From CALNYZ01 sp942490945 (GTDB lineage Bacteria > Pseudomonadota > Gammaproteobacteria > UBA6429 > Thiohalophilaceae), in the NCBI GenBank assembly GCA_942490945.1, contig CALNYZ010000018.1, forward strand, positions 1,922,001 to 1,986,000: a stretch of 64,000 nucleotides of DNA. The letters are read 5' to 3'. The first letter of the stretch is position 1; each line of letters opens with the position of its first letter. Below are positions 43,813 through 52,855 of the stretch, piece after piece. The notes beneath the pieces are model-generated. The model searched no databases and was not told the DNA's origin. It saw only the letters and a program-made list of their open reading frames with translations. A program made the position numbers and the translations under genes.

Positions 43813-45101
43813 TGTCTCTATCTGACATGTTCCAGTCATTTCTATCTAATCTCGCACTAGATAATGCAGAGCAGATTAGCCTGCGTTATGGTGAGCTGAC
43901 GGCATGTCTGAATAAGAAATTTAGAGATACTGAATCAAAAGTAGCTAACACATTGCAAGTTGGCTCCTACGGCCGCAAGACTGCCATCAAGGGTATTTCT
44001 GATTTAGATATGATTTACATCATGCCAAAATCCGAATGGCAGAATTACAAAGATAATAAACAGCTCAAATTGTTACAGGATGTAAAAGCAGCCATTGATG
44101 CTAGATATCCGAAAACGAAGACACGTGTTGACAGGCAAGTCGTAGTCGTTACATACCATAACTTCGAATTTGAAGTTTTATCAGTATTTGAACAAGATGA
44201 TGGCAGCTTCATGTACCCTGACACCTATAATGGTGGAAGCTGGCCAACCACAAAACCACGCGAGGAAATGAAAGCCCTCTCCGATTTAGATGCCGCCAAG
44301 AATAATAATCTCAAGCGCCTGTGTAAAATGGCTCGCGCCTGGAAAAACAAACATGGTGTCGGGATGGGTGGTTTGCTTATCGATACACTAGCCTACAACT
44401 TCTTAAAGTCTACCAGCGAATATGATGATAAAAGTTATGTTTATTATGATTTTATGTGCCGGGACTTCTTAAAATATCTCTCTGAACTACCTGATCAGGA
44501 ATATTATGCTGCCCCAGGAAGCGGTCAGCGGGTGAAAGTAAAGAAGAAATTCCAAAGAAAGGCTAAAAAAGCCTATAACCTATGTCTTAAGGCGATTGAG
44601 GCTGACAGCGAAAATTCATCATACGACAAATGGAAAAAAGTATTTGGTCGCCCCTTCCCATCCAAACCACAGGTTACGAAAGAAGAAGCAAGTGCCTGGG
44701 ATAATACTGAGCAATTTATTGAAGATAAGTATCCAGTCGATATCCGCTACAACTTGACGATTGATTGTGAAATTTCTCAACATGGTTTCAGAGAGCATTT
44801 TCTGGCTGAAATGTTAAGAAAGAGAATCCCGCTATTAGCGCAAAAAAAACTTCTCTTCAGCATTACGAATATTGATGTGCCAAAGCCATACCAAATTGAG
44901 TGGAAAGTATTAAACAGGGGTAGCGAAGCCAAACGGCGTAATTGTATTCGCGGACAAATTGTCCCTGACGAGGGATACCAGCGAAAGAAAGAATCTACAA
45001 ATTTTATGGGTAACCACGTAGTAGATTGTTATGCGATAAAGAATGGAGTGGTTGTGGCTAAGGACCGAATTAATGTACCAATTCAGGAAAATGCATCATG
45101 A
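43812..45101 (+). CDS. CD-NTase (SMODS nucleotidyltransferase) with AGS-C sensor domain, CBASS-like
   Basis: A 429-residue protein of the cGAS/DncV-like nucleotidyltransferase family. The catalytic motif GSYGRKTAIKGISDLD spans residues 51-66, giving Gly51, Ser52, Asp64 and Asp66; a third acid is in FEFEVLSVF (119-121). The C-terminal domain (FSITNIDVPKPYQIEWKVLN ... RGQIV ... VDCYAIKNGVVVAKDRI) matches the adenylyl/guanylyl cyclase-SMODS C-terminal sensor (AGS-C). It should make a cyclic oligonucleotide signal on phage sensing. It overlaps hsdS by one base and the SLATT gene by four, so it sits inside the hsd operon. Confidence 0.88.
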   Translation: MSLSDMFQSFLSNLALDNAEQISLRYGELTACLNKKFRDTESKVANTLQVGSYGRKTAIKGISDLDMIYIMPKSEWQNYKDNKQLKLLQDVKAAIDARYPKTKTRVDRQVVVVTYHNFEFEVLSVFEQDDGSFMYPDTYNGGSWPTTKPREEMKALSDLDAAKNNNLKRLCKMARAWKNKHGVGMGGLLIDTLAYNFLKSTSEYDDKSYVYYDFMCRDFLKYLSELPDQEYYAAPGSGQRVKVKKKFQRKAKKAYNLCLKAIEADSENSSYDKWKKVFGRPFPSKPQVTKEEASAWDNTEQFIEDKYPVDIRYNLTIDCEISQHGFREHFLAEMLRKRIPLLAQKKLLFSITNIDVPKPYQIEWKVLNRGSEAKRRNCIRGQIVPDEGYQRKKESTNFMGNHVVDCYAIKNGVVVAKDRINVPIQENAS

Positions 45102-45679
45102 ATAAAAATGACCTTTTGAAACACATTGCGGAGACCGGATACAACGTAGGCTTCGGTGCCAAAAAGCACTTTGCAACATACGATATAGTAGACAAACTAC
45201 CTGGTTTAATTAGTTTTGTATCAATGGCCATTGGTATTTACGCACTTTTCATTGATGCGCTCTCAACAAAGACCATGTCTGCTTCACTTATTATATTGGG
45301 TATTATCGGTTTATATATAACTTTTTATGGCGCCAAAAAAAGTGATTACGCCAATGCTGGCACGCGATTAACCCAATTATTTAACGAGTTAAAACGACTT
45401 TACGCAGATGCAAAAAGCGAACCTGATAAATCTATTCCAGAACTTCAAGACCGTCTGATTGGGATAGAAGAAGAATACTATAAAAGTTGTATTTCTAAGC
45501 AAATACTATTTAGTGATTGGTATGCACATTATAAATTTTTCTGGCAACACCAGATCGAATGGATTAATGAACAGAACTCTTTTAAATTTTTTAGAGACAA
45601 GATTCCACTTACTTTTATTTTTACTGTAGTAGTAATTATGACTATTTCTGGAGTTTGTATCTATACGACATATTTTTAG
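45098..45679 (+). CDS. SLATT-domain membrane effector, CBASS-like
   Basis: A 193-residue protein. The first 80 residues include two membrane helices (about 34-52 and 58-77), a long helical cytosolic part (ANAGTRLTQLFNELKRLYAD, EEYYKSCISKQILFSDWYAH) and a C-terminal hydrophobic helix (FIFTVVVIMTISGVCIY). This is the SLATT (SMODS-associated 2TM) layout, a presumed pore-forming effector triggered by a cyclic nucleotide. The ATGA overlap with the CD-NTase gene makes the two an obvious pair. Confidence 0.82.
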   Translation: MNKNDLLKHIAETGYNVGFGAKKHFATYDIVDKLPGLISFVSMAIGIYALFIDALSTKTMSASLIILGIIGLYITFYGAKKSDYANAGTRLTQLFNELKRLYADAKSEPDKSIPELQDRLIGIEEEYYKSCISKQILFSDWYAHYKFFWQHQIEWINEQNSFKFFRDKIPLTFIFTVVVIMTISGVCIYTTYF

Positions 45680-45689
45680 TGGCAATGAA

Positions 45690-48600
45690 ATGAAGCATAA
45701 TACACCAAAGACACAGGAAGAATACAGCGCAAAAATTCCAGCGCTACAAGTACTCATGACGATGGGTTATGAATACCTTGCGCCTGCACAGTGCCTGGAA
45801 AAACGCGGCAGTGAGCGCGAGATCCTGTTGCGTGAGGTATTAATCCAACACCTGCAGCAACATCGTTTTACCTTACGTGGCAGGGAGCATGCCCTCTCCC
45901 CGAATGCCATTGAACAGGTGGTGCGCGACATTACCACCCCGGCCATGAATGAAGGTCTGCTCACGGCCAATGAGAAAATCTATAACCAGCTGATGCTGGG
46001 CATTACCGTCACCGAATTTATTGACGGTAAAAAAGAGAGTATCACCGTCCCACTGATTAATTGGCAGAAAGTGGATAAGAACACCTTCCAGGTCACGGAA
46101 GAATTCAGCGTGTTGAATACGGCAGGCACGTTTCCCCGTCGGCCGGATATTGTCTGTTTTGTCAATGGTATCCCGCTGGTAATAATCGAGGCCAAGCGCC
46201 CGGATAGTCATAACCCGAATAAAGACATGCTCAAAGAAGGCATCTCGCAACAGATCCGCAACCAGGGTATGAATGAGATCCCGTATCTGTTTGCCTACTC
46301 CCAATTGTTGATGTCGATTAATGGGATTGATGGCCGTTATGCCACCACCAAGACCGACGCCAAGTTCTGGACCAGCTGGAAAGAAGAGTACTTTGAAACC
46401 GAGTTTGTCGATAACATCAAAAACCAGCCGCTCACTGAAGCGCAAAAGGCATTGCTATTCATTGATCGCGATAAAGCCACACGTCGCTATTTTGAGAATT
46501 TATGGTCGGAGCATGTTCTACCCACAGAACAGGACACCCAATTGATTTGTTTGCTGCTCCCCGAGCGTCTGCTGGAATTTATTCGCTATTATATTTTATT
46601 CGATAAAAAAGTCGGTAAGATTGCTGCGCGTTATTCGCAGGCCTTTGGTATTAAACGGCTGATTGATCAAATTAAGAATGTGACGCCTGCCGGACATCGT
46701 CAGGGTGGTGTGCTTTGGCATACCACCGGCTCGGGTAAATCTTTTACCATGGTGTTTCTCACCAAGGCCTTGTTGTTGCACGAAGAATTAAAACAATGTC
46801 GTGTCATTGTGGTCACTGATCGGATTGATCTGGAAAAACAACTCGCGCGTACTTTCCTAACCGGCGGCGCTTTTGGCTCGGCCATTGCCACCAAGAAAGA
46901 AGGTGAAAAGGCTAAAGTCAGCACCGGGCGTGATTTGGCCAAACGTATTGGCCATGGCGAGGACCGCATTATCTTTACGATTATTAATAAGTTTGCCTCG
47001 GCCTCCAAACTCAAAGAATGTTACAACTCCAGCGCCAATATGATTGTACTGGTGGATGAAGGACACCGTAGCCACGGCAAAGAAAACCATGAACGCATGC
47101 GTAAGGCCCTGCCCAATGCCGCTTACATTGCCTTTACTGGCACACCGTTATTAAAAGACGAAAAGACCGTTAATAAATTTGGCCCCATTGTGCATGCCTA
47201 CACCATGAAGCAGGCGGTGGCCGATGGCACTGTCACGCCCCTGCTCTATGAAGAACGCCAACCGGAATTGATCGTCAATGAAAAAGCCATTGATAACTGG
47301 TTTGAGATGATCACCGCCTCGTTAGGTGAAAAACAAAAGGTTGACCTGAAAAAGAAATTCGCGCAAAAAGGCGTCGTCTATGGTTCGGATAACCGGATTG
47401 AACTGATTGCCTGGGACATTGCCACGCATTTTGTCAGTAACTTCAAGGCACTTGATCTGGGCTTAAAAGGTCAGGTTGCCACAGACAGCAAGATTTCCGC
47501 TATTCGTTACAAGAAACATCTGGATGCGACCGGCCTGGTCCGATCCGCCGTGATCATTTCCTCACCAGATACACGTGAGGGACATGAAAGTGTTGATGAA
47601 AAACAGTTACCCGAGGTGCTGCAATGGTGGGAGGACAATGTCGGCAATAAGGATGAAGCGGTTTATACCCAGGAGGTGTTGGAAGATTTTTCCACCGAGG
47701 GCCCGCCGGATTTGCTGATTGTGGTGGATAAACTACTGACCGGTTTTGATGAACCCCGCAATGCGGTGCTCTATATCGACAAGCCCTTAAAGGAACATAA
47801 TTTGATTCAGGCCATTGCCCGGGTTAATCGCCTACACGAGGCCAAAAAGTACGGTCTGCTGATTGATTACCGTGGCATTCTGCCGGCATTGGATACAGCC
47901 ATCAAAGATTATCAAGACCTCGCTAAGAAAACCCAGGGGGGTTATGCGATTGATGATATCGAAGGTTTGTACAACGAAATGAGCACGGAGTACAAACGCT
48001 TACCTCGTTTACATAAAGCGCTTTGGGATATCTTTAAATATGTCTATAACAAGGGTGACCGGGAACAATACCGCCAACTGTTGTTACCCAAATGGCAGGA
48101 CGATGCTGATGGTCACAGTTATGATGCCAACCAGATGTTGCGTGAAGATTTTTATAATGCCCTCACTGAATTTGGCGTGTGCCTGAAAACTGCACTGTCC
48201 TCCAGCAGTTTCTTTGCCGATAGCAGTTTTAGTGAAAAAGATATCGCGCAATACAAAAAAGACCTGGCCTTTTTTGAAGAGATCCGCCGTAACGCCAAAA
48301 TCGACGCCGAGGAAACAGTGGATTACAGCGTCTACGATAAGCAACTACGCACCCTGGTCGATAAACAAATCATTGGCCAGGAAATTAAAGAATCCGAAGG
48401 GGTTTACATTGTTGGCGAACTGGGTAAGGAAGATGACATCAATAACTGGTCGGAAGAAAAGACCCGCAACGAGTCGGATATTATTAAGACTCGGGTGAAA
48501 AAAAGCATCGAGCAAGAACTGGGCGATGACCCGTATGCGCAAAAGGTACTGTCTGAATTACTAAAAGACATCATTAAAGAAGCCGAAGCCCTTTTCGATC

Positions 48601-48977
48601 ATCCAGTCAAGCAATATGCCTTATTTAAGGCCTTTGAAGAAAAGATAGATAATCGTGATATAGAGGGTATTCCATCTGCATTGAATGGAAATCGTTATGC
48701 TAAGGCCTACTACGGTATCTTCCGTCTTGCCCTTGGTGATGAACGCTTCAACGCAATGTCAGACGATGAGATGCAACAATTCGCCACTGAGGCCTTAGCG
48801 ATTGATAAAATCGTAACTCAAGCCGTGGCCGAGTACTCACTGAACCCGGTGAATATTGAGGCAGAAATTCGCAAACAACTTCTACCACAGTTATTCAAAC
48901 TCACTGGTATGGACAAGGCCAAGGATATCATCGAAGAAGTGATTCGCATCACCCGCTTAGGTGTGGCCAATGAGTAA
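45690..48977 (+). CDS. hsdR: Type I restriction endonuclease subunit R
   Basis: A 1095-residue DNA translocase-nuclease. N-terminal PD-(D/E)XK core: PDIVCFVNGIPLVIIEAKRP. Helicase motifs: Walker A TTGSGKS, Walker B VDEGHRSH, motif III AFTGTPL, motif VI QAIARVNR. The C-terminal helical bundle ends IIEEVIRITRLGVANE. It starts 11 bases after the SLATT gene and overlaps the YgjP-like gene by eight bases. Together with HsdM and HsdS it forms a complete type I system. Confidence 0.96.
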   Translation: MKHNTPKTQEEYSAKIPALQVLMTMGYEYLAPAQCLEKRGSEREILLREVLIQHLQQHRFTLRGREHALSPNAIEQVVRDITTPAMNEGLLTANEKIYNQLMLGITVTEFIDGKKESITVPLINWQKVDKNTFQVTEEFSVLNTAGTFPRRPDIVCFVNGIPLVIIEAKRPDSHNPNKDMLKEGISQQIRNQGMNEIPYLFAYSQLLMSINGIDGRYATTKTDAKFWTSWKEEYFETEFVDNIKNQPLTEAQKALLFIDRDKATRRYFENLWSEHVLPTEQDTQLICLLLPERLLEFIRYYILFDKKVGKIAARYSQAFGIKRLIDQIKNVTPAGHRQGGVLWHTTGSGKSFTMVFLTKALLLHEELKQCRVIVVTDRIDLEKQLARTFLTGGAFGSAIATKKEGEKAKVSTGRDLAKRIGHGEDRIIFTIINKFASASKLKECYNSSANMIVLVDEGHRSHGKENHERMRKALPNAAYIAFTGTPLLKDEKTVNKFGPIVHAYTMKQAVADGTVTPLLYEERQPELIVNEKAIDNWFEMITASLGEKQKVDLKKKFAQKGVVYGSDNRIELIAWDIATHFVSNFKALDLGLKGQVATDSKISAIRYKKHLDATGLVRSAVIISSPDTREGHESVDEKQLPEVLQWWEDNVGNKDEAVYTQEVLEDFSTEGPPDLLIVVDKLLTGFDEPRNAVLYIDKPLKEHNLIQAIARVNRLHEAKKYGLLIDYRGILPALDTAIKDYQDLAKKTQGGYAIDDIEGLYNEMSTEYKRLPRLHKALWDIFKYVYNKGDREQYRQLLLPKWQDDADGHSYDANQMLREDFYNALTEFGVCLKTALSSSSFFADSSFSEKDIAQYKKDLAFFEEIRRNAKIDAEETVDYSVYDKQLRTLVDKQIIGQEIKESEGVYIVGELGKEDDINNWSEEKTRNESDIIKTRVKKSIEQELGDDPYAQKVLSELLKDIIKEAEALFDHPVKQYALFKAFEEKIDNRDIEGIPSALNGNRYAKAYYGIFRLALGDERFNAMSDDEMQQFATEALAIDKIVTQAVAEYSLNPVNIEAEIRKQLLPQLFKLTGMDKAKDIIEEVIRITRLGVANE

Positions 48978-49731
48978 ATTTCTCATTTCAGATAACATTC
49001 CCTACATTAAACAAACCTTGCAATATGGCGACATGGCTATCCCCTATCGCGTATTTTTTGTTCCCAGAACTAAACAGATGATTAAAATTGACGTATTGCC
49101 GAATGGTACCATTCATGCGCTTGCGCCTGAGAAGACTGATTTAAAACAAATTAAGGCAGCTGTAACTAAAAGAGGCCGATGGATTCACAACCACGTTCGA
49201 AAAATAAAAGTTCAATATGCACATGTACTACCACGAGAATACGTTAGCGGGGAAAGTCACTATTATCTGGGTCGACGTTATGTATTGAAAGTTATCAAAG
49301 TAAAAAACATCGAACCACATGTAAAACTATTTCGCGGACTACTCCAGGTGCGTACCCGGTCACGCAATCCACAAATCATAAAGGCGCTATTAAATGATTG
49401 GTATCGGGAACATGCTGAACAAGTATTTTCCCGCCGACTCGGAGAAATTACACAAAATATTAATTGGCTTAAATCAACACCGCCATTGAAAATGCGCGCC
49501 ATGAAAAAACAATGGGGCAGCTGCTCGCCGAACGGCACCCAGACCCTAAATCCACTTTTGGTAAAGGCACCCAGAGAATGTGTAGATTATGTAATCCTAC
49601 ATGAAATTTGTCATATCAAAGAACACAATCACAGCCAAAGATATTACAGGTTATTAAAGAGACTATTATCTAATTGGGAAGAAACAAAATCGAAGCTGGA
49701 CAATATGTCAGAGTTATTACTGATCGAGTAA
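48970..49731 (+). CDS. YgjP/DUF45-type metallopeptidase-like protein
   Basis: A 253-residue protein with a zincin motif HEICH in VILHEICHIKEHNHSQRYY, plus the preceding RAMKKQWGSCSP and downstream RLLSNWEE helices of the YgjP-like (DUF45/M48-related) family. Genes of this family commonly end type I hsd operons. The ATG at 48970 overlaps the end of hsdR by eight bases; an in-frame GTG nine bases earlier is less likely. Possible protease or nucleic-acid-associated function; its role in restriction is not established. Confidence 0.88.
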   Translation: MSKFLISDNIPYIKQTLQYGDMAIPYRVFFVPRTKQMIKIDVLPNGTIHALAPEKTDLKQIKAAVTKRGRWIHNHVRKIKVQYAHVLPREYVSGESHYYLGRRYVLKVIKVKNIEPHVKLFRGLLQVRTRSRNPQIIKALLNDWYREHAEQVFSRRLGEITQNINWLKSTPPLKMRAMKKQWGSCSPNGTQTLNPLLVKAPRECVDYVILHEICHIKEHNHSQRYYRLLKRLLSNWEETKSKLDNMSELLLIE

Positions 49732-50067
49732 AAATTAATTTGCTATTTCAAGCCAACCCCTGACTCCCGGGCATCCATCCACGTCACCCCGCCCCGCTTT
49801 ACCCATCACGGTTCTATCTCTGCCCCAACCCCCTGTATTAGCCGACGCGCATATATGGTACATATATATAGTATAAGGCGACCTCCAAGTTACCATATTC
49901 GGGTAATGGGCCAAAGGGTTTGTACAGCTTTTGTAGTGTTCAGATTGCGCAAAAAATCCGCACCGGCGTACGGCCCACAAATACACGGTTACCGGGGGAA
50001 CGATTTGTCGCGGGACCACTCTTATGTGCACAGGCCGCAATGGCCAGTCCAACAGGAGGATGACAAC

Positions 50068-50550
50068 ATGATGAGATTACAGAATAAGATATTGACCCCC
50101 GCGCTCTTGGCCACGGCGATTCTCGGTGGCATGGCGCTATCAAGCCCTGCGCTAGCGGCGAAGGAGATGCACAGCGGTAGTAGCAGCATGCACCACGGCG
50201 GCGGTCACTGGAAAAGCACCCTAACCGATGAACAACGTACGCAAATGCGTGCCTTAAAACTGACCTATAAAAAACAGGTTATCCCCATAAAAGCGAAACT
50301 AAAAGAAGCCAAGGTGGAGCTGGCCTTGTTGCTCGGCACCGATAACCCGAGCCAAAGTGCGCTGGATAAAAAAATCAGCGCCATCGTGAAATTAAAAGAA
50401 CAAAAGCTGCAAGCCAAAGCCAAGCACAAGGTGGCGGTACGTAAAGTCCTCACCCCCGAGCAACGCGTGATGTTTGATTTGGGCTTGCTGAAAAAAGCCT
50501 ATAAAGGCAAAAAGTCAGGCGGTGGTGGCTACCACAACTATCACCACTAG
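50068..50550 (+). CDS. Spy/CpxP-like periplasmic protein
   Basis: A 160-residue exported protein. A signal peptide ends near ALAAKE. The mature part begins with a His/Ser/Gly-rich stretch (HSGSSSMHHGGGHW) and contains LTDEQRTQMRALKLTYKKQV and LTPEQRVMFDLGLLKK, the LTxxQ pairs that define the Spy/CpxP/ZraP cradle-like fold. A metal- or stress-related chaperone role is likely. AGGAGG precedes the ATG. The Gly/His C-terminus (GGGGYHNYHH) is unusual. Confidence 0.88.
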   Translation: MMRLQNKILTPALLATAILGGMALSSPALAAKEMHSGSSSMHHGGGHWKSTLTDEQRTQMRALKLTYKKQVIPIKAKLKEAKVELALLLGTDNPSQSALDKKISAIVKLKEQKLQAKAKHKVAVRKVLTPEQRVMFDLGLLKKAYKGKKSGGGGYHNYHH

Positions 50551-50597
50551 TTTTTTAATGTGAGATAAAGCGTGCAAGTAGCTTGATGAAGTACCAA

Positions 50598-50619
50598 GGC
50601 CGGGGAAACCCGGCCTTTT
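50598..50619 (+). terminator. Rho-independent terminator after the Spy-like gene
   Basis: GGCCGGG-GAAA-CCCGGCC (perfect seven-pair GC stem with a GAAA tetraloop) followed by TTTTG, 47 bases downstream of the stop. Confidence 0.85.
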
Positions 50620-50682
50620 GTTATGGACTGATGTAAGTTTGATACGACAATTTATATTAAATGCTATTAAAATATTTCGACT

Positions 50683-51165
50683 TTAGTACACACCCGATAC
50701 ATCTTCTTCACCATTTACTTCAGGCTTGCATGGCATTTTGCGCGTGTACACTATTTTTTTTGCGTGCAGCCATTGATACGAGCGTGCCTCGCAGACGAAG
50801 TATCCCATGTTGCGTATTTTTTGGTCGTAATGCATTTCGACCAAATAAGGTAAAATAAACGCCCCAACAACACAACCAATCATTGAATAAAAAAATATCT
50901 TACCAAACTTGTTTGCAGCACTATCTTTTACAAACCAGGCTATAAGTGGAATTAGTGAAATAAGCAAAAACAGTAACCCGCCCCCCGGCAGGTAATACAT
51001 ACCTTTATCCAATATAATGTATTCTGAACGTGCATTTATATCAGAAATCATATGCTTAAATTCCATAACAGGAAAAACTAACATGACCAAACCGATAATA
51101 AAAAACACAATTAACAGACCGGCCAGTTGAAGTTTTGTCAATTTTTTTGGTTCTGTTATCTTCAT
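50683..51165 (-). CDS. Three-helix membrane protein, candidate immunity partner
   Basis: A 160-residue protein with membrane helices near 15-35, 55-75 and 90-110, a short periplasmic loop and a C-terminal tail with two cysteines (YFVCEARSY, KMPCKP). Its ATG overlaps the stop of the upstream 308-residue gene by four bases (ATGA, 51162-51165). A small polytopic membrane protein translationally coupled to a protein with a long hydrophobic hairpin is the usual organisation of a pore-forming toxin and its immunity protein. Homology not recognised. Confidence 0.6.
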   Translation of the reverse strand: MKITEPKKLTKLQLAGLLIVFFIIGLVMLVFPVMEFKHMISDINARSEYIILDKGMYYLPGGGLLFLLISLIPLIAWFVKDSAANKFGKIFFYSMIGCVVGAFILPYLVEMHYDQKIRNMGYFVCEARSYQWLHAKKIVYTRKMPCKPEVNGEEDVSGVY

Positions 51166-52088
51166 AGATGCGGAACTTTCATGTCACGAAATATGTTTCT
51201 TAAGGTATGGATTATAATTTGCTGCACTCTTTCAACGGCATAATCTATTACTGACTCAGCTGCATCACTGGCAAGTTGCTGACCAGTTTTTATCAGTGCA
51301 GCTTTTTTCTCAGCAATGATTCCGTCAATACCCTTTTCAGATATTTCATCCAACGCGGCAATAATTTTATCTGTGATATGGTAATCTTCGTCGAGTTTCG
51401 TAAGCAACATTGAAACTGCAACACCTACCAAAATGGCGACGACAAGTGGACCTATAGCCACCATGGCTCCACCAGCTGCGGCAAATGCCGCAACCGAACT
51501 GGCTGTCAGCGTTGTGCCTACAGCGGAAACACCTGCCGCCGCTGCAATAGAAGCACCCGTTGCAATACCAACTTTCACTACATCAGTAGCAAGAGAACCA
51601 ATAAGTTGATTTAATGTTGCCTCGTCACGCAAAAAGAAATCTATCACTCGATAAGTGGTTAACAAAACGATTGTTAAAATACCACCACTTTTAGCAGCAT
51701 TAATCCCGCCGTATTTACCCAACCCCATTTTCACCACTTTTGCATTATTCAGTCCATAACGACTTGCATTAAGTATTTTTCTTAAGCCAGGGTACCCTTT
51801 TAATATGATATGTGGTTTGCCGCCATAAAACTTAATGTACGCGCGCGAACCTGCATATCCCAAATCGCCCATTAATTTACCCAGCAAAAATGTATCTTGC
51901 CCGTAACTATAGTAATTAGCTGACGTATCGATTTTACTTCGAATAGTTGCCCATTTATCTTTTTGCAATGATGACTTCGCGCTTTTATTGATAATGTAAT
52001 CCATCTCATCTAGTGAAATCATATAGACTTCATGTGTATTATTGTTAATCTGTTTTTTTAAATACTCTTTTTCTGTTGCGGGAATCAT
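51162..52088 (-). CDS. Protein with long Ala/Gly-rich hydrophobic region, candidate pore-forming effector
   Basis: A 308-residue protein without signal peptide. The first 125 residues are polar (AGSRAYIKFYGGKPHIILKG, ASRYGLNNAKVVKMGLGKYG). Residues about 135-240 contain long Ala/Gly/Val-rich segments (VVKVGIATGASIAAAAGVSA, AAAGGAMVAIGPLVVAILVG) that could form an insertion hairpin. The C-terminal 65 residues are helical (DEISEKGIDGIIAEKKAALI). This resembles colicin-like or T6SS pore effectors in layout only. AGGAGG precedes the ATG at 52088. Confidence 0.65.
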   Translation of the reverse strand: MIPATEKEYLKKQINNNTHEVYMISLDEMDYIINKSAKSSLQKDKWATIRSKIDTSANYYSYGQDTFLLGKLMGDLGYAGSRAYIKFYGGKPHIILKGYPGLRKILNASRYGLNNAKVVKMGLGKYGGINAAKSGGILTIVLLTTYRVIDFFLRDEATLNQLIGSLATDVVKVGIATGASIAAAAGVSAVGTTLTASSVAAFAAAGGAMVAIGPLVVAILVGVAVSMLLTKLDEDYHITDKIIAALDEISEKGIDGIIAEKKAALIKTGQQLASDAAESVIDYAVERVQQIIIHTLRNIFRDMKVPHL

Positions 52089-52116
52089 AATTACCTCCTC
52101 CTTAAGTAATGAATAT

Positions 52117-52806
52117 TTATTCTTTTAATTTAATGCGTAACTTGCCTTCTTTAATATCGAGGGTTTCCACGCCATCGCGCATGGTTTGCCAAAAGCCGCC
52201 GGCGGTGCCGAATTCTTGAAACAAGTCCTTATTTTTCATGTTGTCGAGCCAGGCATTGGGTAACGGCACGCCCCACACGCTGATGCCTTTTAAGATGGCG
52301 CGCGGTTTACCTTTTATCATGCCCAGTTCCATGCCGGCGGTAACCTTGACGGTTTTGCCACCGAGGATGGGAAAATCGGGATCAAGATGAATGAGTAACT
52401 TGGCACTGGCGAGGTTATCGGACAAATCGATCACCAGTTGTTGGGCAAGATCGGTATTGTTGGCGAGCAAGGCATTGAGTTCTTTTTCGGTAAAGTTGAT
52501 TTCGCGGCTGGCGCCGACTTCGCTGTAGGGTTGCGGTGACATGTCGTGATCACGGTTGCCTGGTGTCGTCTGGTTACTCTTATGGCTACCTTGGCCTTTC
52601 AAGTAGTCGATTTTTTTGTCGAGTACTTGTTGCTCTTGTTGATTTAAGGTGACAGGCGTAAAGGCAGTGGGAAATAAATAACGCGTGACTACCCAGTACC
52701 CCACGGCCAGGGTGATGGCCATGGTAATGACCACAATGCCAAAGGTACGCCAGCCGTTTTTGGCTGGCGGGATTTTTTGTGTAATGACGTGTTGTTCTGT
52801 GGTCAT
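52117..52806 (-). CDS. Membrane-anchored protein with AsmA/lipid-binding-like soluble domain
   Basis: A 229-residue protein with a single N-terminal membrane helix (about 20-44) and a periplasmic domain of about 140 residues (EINFTEKELNALLANNTDLA, DLSDNLASAKLLIHLDPDFP, GKTVKVTAGMELGMIKGK, GVPLPNAWLDNMKNKDLF). The strand pattern suggests a beta-rich lipid-binding-type fold. It lies 28 bases upstream of the candidate effector gene on the same strand. Function unknown. Confidence 0.65.
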   Translation of the reverse strand: MTTEQHVITQKIPPAKNGWRTFGIVVITMAITLAVGYWVVTRYLFPTAFTPVTLNQQEQQVLDKKIDYLKGQGSHKSNQTTPGNRDHDMSPQPYSEVGASREINFTEKELNALLANNTDLAQQLVIDLSDNLASAKLLIHLDPDFPILGGKTVKVTAGMELGMIKGKPRAILKGISVWGVPLPNAWLDNMKNKDLFQEFGTAGGFWQTMRDGVETLDIKEGKLRIKLKE

Positions 52807-52855
52807 TCGTTTTTCGCTTCCAGGTTACGCGATTACCGCTCCGGTTAAATTTAAT

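Noticed and set aside
45873..46445. 190-codon minus-strand frame inside hsdR
   Set aside because: Shadow of the hsdR N-terminal domain; composition and lack of motifs point to chance.
49735..50052. 105-codon minus-strand frame upstream of the Spy-like gene
   Set aside because: No start signal, no motif, and it runs through the promoter region of the plus-strand gene.
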